From contig CADBNG010000494.1 of assembly GCA_902795985.1 (NCBI GenBank), positions 1 through 5,173 on the forward strand: 5,173 nucleotides of DNA, written 5' to 3'. The stretch comes from an uncultured Lachnospiraceae bacterium (GTDB taxonomy: Bacteria > Bacillota_A > Clostridia > Lachnospirales > Lachnospiraceae). The notes below the pieces were generated by a model. That model saw only the letters and a list, made by a program, of their open reading frames with translations. It was not told where the DNA came from and did not search any database. This document shows positions 1-5,173 of the stretch, piece after piece. The translations under genes and the position numbers were made by a program. Each line of letters begins with the position of its first letter. Position 1 is the stretch's first letter.

Positions 1-10
1 CATTCGACTC

Positions 11-15
11 AGGAG
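11..15 (+). promoter_or_regulatory. Ribosome binding site of mfd
   Basis: AGGAG lies 6 bases before the ATG at 22, a good Shine-Dalgarno match that fixes this start. The reading frame stays open to the left edge, so the frame alone does not set the start; the ribosome binding site does. The 21 bases before mfd contain no stop codon in any forward frame that would mark the end of an upstream gene, and are too short to say what lies there. Confidence 0.75.
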
Positions 16-21
16 AACAGT

Positions 22-3000
22 ATGGTACATTCCCTGACACAGGGTGTCCGGGCGCAGGAATTCTATACGGAAATAACGCGCCGGCTGAAAAAGAATCAGG
101 GCGCAGTCCAGATTACCGGATGTCTGGAATCGCAGAAAGCGAACATGATCGCGGGCCTCCTTCCCGAAGGGAAGAGGGCTCTTGTCGTATGTCCGAACGA
201 ACTCAAGGCCCGGGAACTGTACGAGGACATGAAGCTTTATGATCCGGACGTGATGTATTATCCCGCCCGGGACATGATCTTTTATCATATGGACGCAGCC
301 GGCAATCTGCTGGAACGCAGCCGTCTGGAAGTGATCCGGGCACTCACGGAGAAGAAAAAAGGGTCGGTCGTGACCTGCATCCGCGGATGCATGGACCGGC
401 TGCTGCCGTTTGCCGTGTTTGAGGAAAGAATCATTGGGCTGAAGACCGGAGATGAGATCGATCTGACCGGCCTGACCGAAAAGCTTGCCGCCATGGGCTA
501 CGAACGCTGCGGCGCGGCGGAAGCCTCCGGCCAGTTTGCCGTGCGGGGCGGAATTATCGATATCTATGATCCTACGGCGGAGGATCCTTTCCGGATTGAA
601 CTCTGGGGGGACGAAATCGATTCCATCCGCCGGTATGACGCGTCAACCCAGCGGTCCATCGAGAATCTCCAGGAGGTCCGCATCTTTCCGGCAACAGAGG
701 AGCCCGGCGCGGAAGAAGAAGGGTTTTACCGGCGATTAACCGAGGTTTTCCCGGATTACTTCGGGGACGATGCGGTCTTTTTCCTGGACGAACCCCAGGC
801 AATGGCGGAAAGCGCGAGGGTCATTTTTGAGGAATATGCGGACGCCTGCCTTCACAGGAAGGAAAAGGGAACGCTTGGAGAAGGAGAGATGGAACGCCTG
901 ATTTCCGGCAATGAGGTCTTTGCGCGCTGCAGCGAACGAAACTGTGTCGCCCTTTCCCTGCTGGAATCCCGAACCCCTGCCCTGAAGATCAACGCTTCCT
1001 ATCCGGTCATGGTCCGGACCGTCAATGCGTATAATAACCAGTTCCTGACCCTGATTTCCGACCTGAAGCAATGGAAAAAGGCCGGCTACCGCGTTATCAT
1101 CCTTTCCCCCTCCCGGACCCGGGGCCGCCGCCTGGCCGGAGAACTTCTGCAGGAAGAAGTGATGGCGTTTTACAGTGACGCGGACGAGAGGGATCTGGGA
1201 GAAGGCGAAGTAATGGTCCTGTGCGGGACCGCTGCAAAGGGCTTCGAGTATCCGCTGGAGAAATTCGCGGTTATTGCCGAAAGCGATATTTTCGGCAAGA
1301 CCGGGAAGAAAAAGCGGGTGACAAAAACGTATAAGGGCGAAAGCGTCACCAGCTTTTCAGAACTGACGCCGGGCGATTATGTGGTTCATGAAATGCACGG
1401 CCTCGGCATCTACCGCGGGATTGAGCAGATCGACAGGGGAGGCGTTTCCCGGGATTACCTGAAGATCGAATACGCAAAGGGCAGCTGCCTGTATGTTCAG
1501 GCATCCCAGCTCGAAACACTCCAGAAGTACGGTACCGGTGAAGGGCACCGGAACCTGAAACTGCAGGTACTCGGCGGAAAGGAATGGGACCGTACCAAGG
1601 AGCGGGTTAAAAAAGCGGTTAAGGATATTGCCAACGAACTGGTTGCCCTTTATGCCGCGAGGACGGGCGGAACGGGCTTTGTCTACTCGGAAGACACCGT
1701 CTGGCAGCGGGAGTTTGAAGAAATGTTCCCGTACGAGGAAACCGACGACCAGCTGGTGGCGATCGATGAAGTCAAGGCGGATATGCAGAGCACGAAGATC
1801 ATGGACCGCCTGATCTGCGGGGACGTGGGCTACGGAAAGACGGAGATCGCCCTCCGGGCCGCATTCAAAGCCGTTCAGGACGGCAAGCAGGTGGTGATGC
1901 TGGTGCCGACCACCATTCTCGCCCAGCAGCATTTCATGACTTTCCGGCAGCGGATGAAGGACTTTCCGGTCCGCGTGGACCTGCTGTGCCGTTTCCGTAC
2001 GGAAACCGAACAGAAAAAGACGATCCAGGATCTGAAAAGGGGACTGGTGGATATCGTCATCGGAACCCATAAAGTCCTGAATAAAAAGATTGAATACAGG
2101 GATCTCGGCCTGCTGATCATCGATGAGGAGCAGCGCTTCGGGGTTACCCATAAGGAAAAGATCAAGCAGCTGCGCACCGGAATCGACGTTCTGACGCTGA
2201 CGGCCACGCCGATTCCCCGGACGCTGCACATGAGCATGATCGGAATCCGGGACATGAGCATCCTGCGGGAACCGCCCCTCGACCGCATGCCCATTCAGAC
2301 CTATATCAGCGAATATGACGAAGAACTGATCCGGGAGGCCATCAGCCGTGAGCTGGCCCGGGAAGGGCAGGTCTACTTCGTTTCCAACCGGATTTCCGGC
2401 ATCGTGGAACTGACCAACCGCTTAAAGGCCCTGGTTCCTGAGGCGGAAATCGCCTATGCCCACGGGCAGATGAACGAGCGGGAACTGGAAACGATCATGT
2501 ACAGCTTTATCAACGGCGAGATTGACGTCCTGGTTTCCACGACGATCATCGAGACCGGCATGGACATTTCCAATGTGAATACCATGATCATCCGGGATGC
2601 CGACCGGATGGGACTGGCCCAGCTGTACCAGCTCCGCGGGCGGATCGGCCGGACGAACCGGACGGCGTACGCCTTCCTTATGTACCGGAAGGACAAGATC
2701 CTGAAGGAAGTGGCGCAGAAAAGACTGCATGCCATTTCAGAGTTTTCCGAACTGGGAAGCGGTATGAAAATTGCCATGCGCGACCTGGAGATCCGGGGCG
2801 CCGGCAACCTTCTCGGCGCGGAGCAGTCCGGGCATATGGAAGCCGTGGGCTATGATCTGTACTGCAAACTGCTGCGGGAAGCCGTTGCCGAGGCAAAGGG
2901 CATCGGGGAAATGAAGGAATTTGAGACGGTGATCGATCTCGCGGCGGAAGCTTTCATCCCGCCTTCCTACATTTCCGAAGAAAAAGGAAGACTGGAAATT

Positions 3001-3381
3001 TACAAACGGATTGCGGGGATTTCCTCCCCGGAGGAACGGGAGGAGATGGAAGACGAGCTGACCGACCGTTTCGGGGATCCGCCGCGCGCGGTGACGAACC
3101 TGCTGGCCATTGCCGTCCTGAAGGCTTCGGCCCGCCGGCTCTACGTTACGGAAATCAAAAACGACGGGGACCTGATCCGTATTTCCTTTGACGAAAAGGC
3201 CCGGCTCGCCTCGGAAAACATTCCCGACCTTCTTTCCCGGCATGCCGGACGTCTCCGCCTTGTAACCCGCGGAACGCCCTACTTCCTCTATAAGCCCGGC
3301 GCGGTGACCGACCGCAGGAAGGGGATCCTTTATGAAATGCAGCAGGTAATCGATTCCATGACGGAACTGCTGGCCTTATAA
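22..3381 (+). CDS. mfd: Transcription-repair coupling factor Mfd (complete)
   Basis: Mfd is a DNA translocase that recognises RNA polymerase stalled at lesions, pushes it off the DNA and recruits UvrA for nucleotide excision repair. The 1119 residues show the family's domains in order. First is a UvrB-like N-terminal module with a degenerate P-loop (GCLESQKA, 33-40) and the conserved block [10 protein letters not shown] (175-184) to [11 protein letters not shown] (196-206). Next is the RNA polymerase interaction domain, about 446-505 ([15 protein letters not shown] at 450-464; YLKIEYAKG at 479-487). The superfamily 2 helicase core follows: FPYEETDDQ (569-577), Walker A GDVGYGKT (600-607), DEEQ (701-704), TATPIPRT (727-734), motif V around 839-849 and QLRGRIGR (870-877). 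The C-terminal TRCF domain runs from about 985 ([10 protein letters not shown]). Length is slightly below E. coli and Bacillus Mfd. No frameshift or missing catalytic residue was seen. The family assignment is secure. Confidence 0.98.
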   Translation: MVHSLTQGVRAQEFYTEITRRLKKNQGAVQITGCLESQKANMIAGLLPEGKRALVVCPNELKARELYEDMKLYDPDVMYYPARDMIFYHMDAAGNLLERSRLEVIRALTEKKKGSVVTCIRGCMDRLLPFAVFEERIIGLKTGDEIDLTGLTEKLAAMGYERCGAAEASGQFAVRGGIIDIYDPTAEDPFRIELWGDEIDSIRRYDASTQRSIENLQEVRIFPATEEPGAEEEGFYRRLTEVFPDYFGDDAVFFLDEPQAMAESARVIFEEYADACLHRKEKGTLGEGEMERLISGNEVFARCSERNCVALSLLESRTPALKINASYPVMVRTVNAYNNQFLTLISDLKQWKKAGYRVIILSPSRTRGRRLAGELLQEEVMAFYSDADERDLGEGEVMVLCGTAAKGFEYPLEKFAVIAESDIFGKTGKKKRVTKTYKGESVTSFSELTPGDYVVHEMHGLGIYRGIEQIDRGGVSRDYLKIEYAKGSCLYVQASQLETLQKYGTGEGHRNLKLQVLGGKEWDRTKERVKKAVKDIANELVALYAARTGGTGFVYSEDTVWQREFEEMFPYEETDDQLVAIDEVKADMQSTKIMDRLICGDVGYGKTEIALRAAFKAVQDGKQVVMLVPTTILAQQHFMTFRQRMKDFPVRVDLLCRFRTETEQKKTIQDLKRGLVDIVIGTHKVLNKKIEYRDLGLLIIDEEQRFGVTHKEKIKQLRTGIDVLTLTATPIPRTLHMSMIGIRDMSILREPPLDRMPIQTYISEYDEELIREAISRELAREGQVYFVSNRISGIVELTNRLKALVPEAEIAYAHGQMNERELETIMYSFINGEIDVLVSTTIIETGMDISNVNTMIIRDADRMGLAQLYQLRGRIGRTNRTAYAFLMYRKDKILKEVAQKRLHAISEFSELGSGMKIAMRDLEIRGAGNLLGAEQSGHMEAVGYDLYCKLLREAVAEAKGIGEMKEFETVIDLAAEAFIPPSYISEEKGRLEIYKRIAGISSPEEREEMEDELTDRFGDPPRAVTNLLAIAVLKASARRLYVTEIKNDGDLIRISFDEKARLASENIPDLLSRHAGRLRLVTRGTPYFLYKPGAVTDRRKGILYEMQQVIDSMTELLAL

Positions 3382-3436
3382 AAGCCGGGACAACCGTCTG
3401 TGCGCATCTTTTCCTGTATCTGTCCGTTCTGGAGAA

Positions 3437-3456
3437 TCCCGCAATGAACGGCGGGA
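3437..3456 (+). repeat. Inverted repeat downstream of mfd (weak hairpin)
   Basis: TCCCGC (3437-3442) and GCGGGA (3451-3456) form a 6-bp stem with an 8-base loop. A second inverted repeat, CCGTTC (3424-3429) with GAACGG (3446-3451), overlaps it, so the two stems compete. No T-run follows, so this is not a standard intrinsic terminator. It may protect the mfd 3' end or be chance. Confidence 0.35.
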
Positions 3457-3464
3457 ACATCGTA

Positions 3465-3495
3465 ATTACAGCAGGAAACGGCATTCCATTATAAT
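3465..3495 (+). promoter_or_regulatory. Probable sigma-A type promoter for the phosphatase operon
   Basis: TATAAT at 3490-3495 matches the -10 consensus exactly. The best upstream element is ATTACA at 3465-3470 (4 of 6 against TTGACA) with a slightly long 19-base spacer. A start near 3501-3503 would give a leader of about 59 bases before the ATG at 3561. A second near-match, GATAAT (3508-3513), lacks a recognisable -35 element. The position, in an AT-rich patch just before a new gene set, supports the call; the weak -35 lowers confidence. Confidence 0.5.
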
Positions 3496-3514
3496 ACAGT
3501 CAGAGCTGATAATA

Positions 3515-3546
3515 CGTGGCTGCCGGAAACTTCCCGGCGCCAGACG
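3515..3546 (+). promoter_or_regulatory. Stem-loop in the 5' leader of the PP2C gene
   Basis: TGGC (3517-3520) pairs with GCCA (3539-3542). After one bulged T (3521), GCCGG (3522-3526) pairs with CCGGC (3534-3538), leaving a 7-base loop. Two further pairs, CG (3515-3516) with CG (3545-3546), are possible across a two-base bulge. This 9- to 11-pair GC-rich stem ends where the ribosome binding site begins. It is not followed by T residues, so it is not an intrinsic terminator. It could stabilise the transcript or tune ribosome access; the role is inferred. Confidence 0.5.
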
Positions 3547-3551
3547 AAGGA
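3546..3551 (+). promoter_or_regulatory. Ribosome binding site of the PP2C gene
   Basis: GAAGGA sits 9 bases before the ATG at 3561. This decides the start: an in-frame GTG at 3516 would add 15 residues, but it has no Shine-Dalgarno site and lies inside the leader hairpin. Confidence 0.7.
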
Positions 3552-3560
3552 CAGAAACAG

Positions 3561-4343
3561 ATGACTTATTCGGTCGAATATGCGGGCCTTTGCATTCAGG
3601 GACTGGTTCGCCGGAATAATGAAGATAATATATGGTGCGCGGACCGCTGCCTGCCGATTCTGCATACCGATGAGGAACAGAAGCTTTCCGGATCGTTTTT
3701 AACGGGAAAGGAAGTTCGGTTTGCGGTATTTGACGGCCTTGGCGGAGAGAAACGGGGAGAATATGCTTCGTTTCTGGCCGCAAGGGCGTTCGGAAGGGAA
3801 GAAAAGGATACGCCGGAGTCGCTGACCGGGTCCATGAATCATGACATCCTGGAATATGCCCGGAAGAACCGGATTTACAGGATCGGTACCACGGCTGTGG
3901 GTCTGTCCTTTACGGAAAACGGTCTGTGCGGATTCAATATAGGGGACAGCCGGTGTTACCGGTATTCCGGGGGGAAACTTACCCAGCTGTCTGTAGACCA
4001 TACTGACGGCGGCCTGTTCGGGGGAGGACTGACCCAGTGTCTCGGGATGCCGAAGGAAGAGCTCCATCCTGCGGTGTTTTCCGTTCCGTATGAAGAAGAG
4101 GATCAGTATCTTCTGTGTTCGGACGGGCTGACTAAAATGATCGGAGACCAGCGGATCGGCCGGATCCTTTCGGAAAAAAAGACTGCGGCGGAAAAGCTGC
4201 AGATCATGAAAAATATTGTGCTGCGCAAAGGCGCACCGGACAACACCACCATCCTCATCCTGGAAATAGGCCGGCGCCGCTGCGCGCTTCTCGGTCTGAT
4301 GGAAGGCTGCCGGAACAGGATAAAAAGGGAGAACGGGATATGA
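3561..4343 (+). CDS. PP2C-family Ser/Thr protein phosphatase
   Basis: This is a 260-residue cytosolic metal-dependent phosphatase that removes phosphate from Ser/Thr residues of proteins. The PP2C motifs appear in order: GLVRRNNEDN (14-23), FDGLGGEKRGEYAS (57-70), GTTAVG (109-114), GDSRCYRY (128-135), LSVDHT (143-148), LTQCLG (157-162), LCSDGL (185-190) and PDNTT (226-230). The metal-binding aspartates D22, D58, D188 and D227 are all present, so it should be active. The flap region between DHT and LTQCLG is only about eight residues (DGGLFGGG), where many bacterial PP2Cs carry around 25-30. A basic tail (GRRR at 237-240, then about 20 residues ending RNRIKRENGI) follows the core. No signal peptide or membrane segment is seen. 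The gene overlaps the next by four bases (ATGA), which implies co-expression. It resembles PrpC/Stp-type phosphatases, but no PASTA kinase neighbour is visible, so I give no gene symbol. Confidence 0.93.
   Translation: MTYSVEYAGLCIQGLVRRNNEDNIWCADRCLPILHTDEEQKLSGSFLTGKEVRFAVFDGLGGEKRGEYASFLAARAFGREEKDTPESLTGSMNHDILEYARKNRIYRIGTTAVGLSFTENGLCGFNIGDSRCYRYSGGKLTQLSVDHTDGGLFGGGLTQCLGMPKEELHPAVFSVPYEEEDQYLLCSDGLTKMIGDQRIGRILSEKKTAAEKLQIMKNIVLRKGAPDNTTILILEIGRRRCALLGLMEGCRNRIKRENGI
4327..4343 (+). promoter_or_regulatory. Ribosome binding site and ATGA overlap of the third gene
   Basis: GGGAG (4327-4331) lies 8 bases before the ATG at 4340, inside the last codons of the phosphatase gene. The ATG overlaps the phosphatase TGA (4341-4343) as ATGA, an arrangement typical of translational coupling. 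Confidence 0.75.
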
Positions 4344-5173
4344 GTGATTTCAGGGATTTTGATCTGGACCGGACGCTTCATGATTACGATTACACCCTCC
4401 GCGCGGTTTATAAAATGAACCGCATTATGGATTCCGCGGAATTTGAATCCATGGATGCGGAGGAGATCTTCGATTATCTCTCGAAGGAAATGGAAATCAT
4501 TCTGTTTCCGGATTATCTGAAACGGTATATTTACCGGAAAACGGAGATCGACGCGCCTTTTGCGCAGGTTCCGGATTCCCTGTATCAGGAAATCATCAGC
4601 CAGGCTTTTGCCGACAACCGGGCACCGTACGGTTTTCGGGAAACATCGGCCAAAAAGAACGCGATTATCCGGAGATGGCTGACCCAGGGAAGCGTAAAGC
4701 GCTCCACGGTTTTCACGCTGGGTTTTGGGCTGAATATGCCGGCCGAGGACGTCAGTGATTTTCTGACAAAGGTTTTAAAGGAAGAGGATTTTGATTTTGC
4801 CGATCCGGAAGAAACGATCCTCTGGTATTGCTTCAATAAAAACCTTCCGTATGCCAAGTACCTGAAGCTGATGGATCAGTATGAGAAGATGACGGTCCGG
4901 GAGTATTCGGAAAAGACCTGGAGCGCCATGAGCGGAGCTCCGAAAATGTTCCTGGGTTCGGCCCAGAACCTGCAGCAGTATCTGATGATGCTGAAGGACA
5001 AGGACCTTTCCGAAAAGAAACAGGAAACGGCACTGGGAGAATTCAAAAAGCTCTATGACCAATGCCGGGAAGTCGTCGCGGAGATGCATAACCAGGACGT
5101 GGAATTCGTGGACGGGGGCACCCGGCTTACCCCGGAGGAAGTGACGCCGGCGGATATCGAAAAGGAGCTCTGC
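4340..5173 (+). CDS. Uncharacterised helical protein coupled to PP2C (3' end outside the window)
   Basis: The frame is open from ATG 4340 to the window edge: 278 codons without a stop, with the same codon style as the two upstream genes, so this is a real gene cut by the window. I do not recognise a named family. It has no signal peptide, membrane segment or obvious catalytic motif. The N-terminus is acidic and aromatic-rich (MSDFRDFDLDRTLHDYDY). Residues about 104-175 form a compact, apparently all-helical unit: KRSTVFTLGFGLNMPAEDV (120-138), then FLTKVL (141-146), then FADPEETILWYCFNKNL (153-169). This resembles, from memory, a degenerate helix-turn-helix-like unit found in many Clostridia proteins, where a line such as 'GLGLS.EE.N.LL' is followed by 'DPRD..I.Y.L..G'. 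Residues 187-250 look like further amphipathic helices. Stop-start overlap with the phosphatase suggests a partner, substrate or regulator in the same signalling module. A DNA-binding role is possible but unproven. Confidence 0.85.
   Translation, partial: MSDFRDFDLDRTLHDYDYTLRAVYKMNRIMDSAEFESMDAEEIFDYLSKEMEIILFPDYLKRYIYRKTEIDAPFAQVPDSLYQEIISQAFADNRAPYGFRETSAKKNAIIRRWLTQGSVKRSTVFTLGFGLNMPAEDVSDFLTKVLKEEDFDFADPEETILWYCFNKNLPYAKYLKLMDQYEKMTVREYSEKTWSAMSGAPKMFLGSAQNLQQYLMMLKDKDLSEKKQETALGEFKKLYDQCREVVAEMHNQDVEFVDGGTRLTPEEVTPADIEKELC

Noticed and set aside
1357..2229. Long antisense open frame (290 codons) within mfd
   Set aside because: It lies wholly opposite the conserved RNA polymerase interaction and helicase regions of mfd, and its translation shows no recognisable domain. 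It is a by-product of mfd codon use.
2737..3243. Antisense open frame of 168 codons opposite the mfd C-terminal part
   Set aside because: It mirrors conserved Mfd sequence and has no domain or plausible start context.
3382..3480. Intrinsic terminator after mfd
   Set aside because: The available stems are only 6 bp and none is followed by a T-run.
3516..3560. GTG start giving a 15-residue N-terminal extension of the phosphatase
   Set aside because: There is no Shine-Dalgarno site ahead of it, it lies in the leader hairpin, and PP2C homology begins just after the ATG at 3561, which has a good ribosome binding site.
1..5173. CRISPR array, tRNA, rRNA, insertion sequence or attachment site
   Set aside because: No regularly spaced repeats, cloverleaf, transposase frame or terminal inverted repeats were seen by eye in the window.

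Overview
The window holds three same-strand (+) genes and looks like chromosomal DNA from a Gram-positive Clostridia-type bacterium (Lachnospiraceae or a Christensenellales-like gut or rumen lineage). The support is purine-rich Shine-Dalgarno sites ahead of each gene, an Mfd of Firmicutes type, moderately high GC by eye, and a helical protein of a style I associate with Clostridia. The taxonomic placement is inference; no rRNA or other marker is present.

Layout: (1) 22-3381 is a complete mfd gene for the transcription-repair coupling factor, with its ribosome binding site at 11-15. (2) 3382-3560 is a 179-base gap with no convincing intrinsic terminator. It holds two overlapping inverted repeats, a probable promoter with a perfect TATAAT box at 3490-3495, and a strong hairpin at 3515-3546 that abuts the ribosome binding site of the next gene. 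(3) 3561-4343 is a complete PP2C-family Ser/Thr protein phosphatase with all expected metal-binding aspartates, a very short flap region and a basic C-terminal tail. (4) 4340 to the right edge is a third gene, open at the window end (278 codons visible). It starts inside the phosphatase stop codon (ATGA overlap) and encodes a soluble, mostly helical protein that I cannot assign to a named family.

Mfd is a housekeeping repair gene and probably forms its own unit with whatever lies to the left. The phosphatase and the helical protein look like the start of a separate, translationally coupled operon, probably a protein-phosphorylation signalling module whose other members (for example a kinase) would lie to the right. 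The most interesting part is this second operon: an unfamiliar partner protein coupled to a short-flap PP2C, with a structured mRNA leader.
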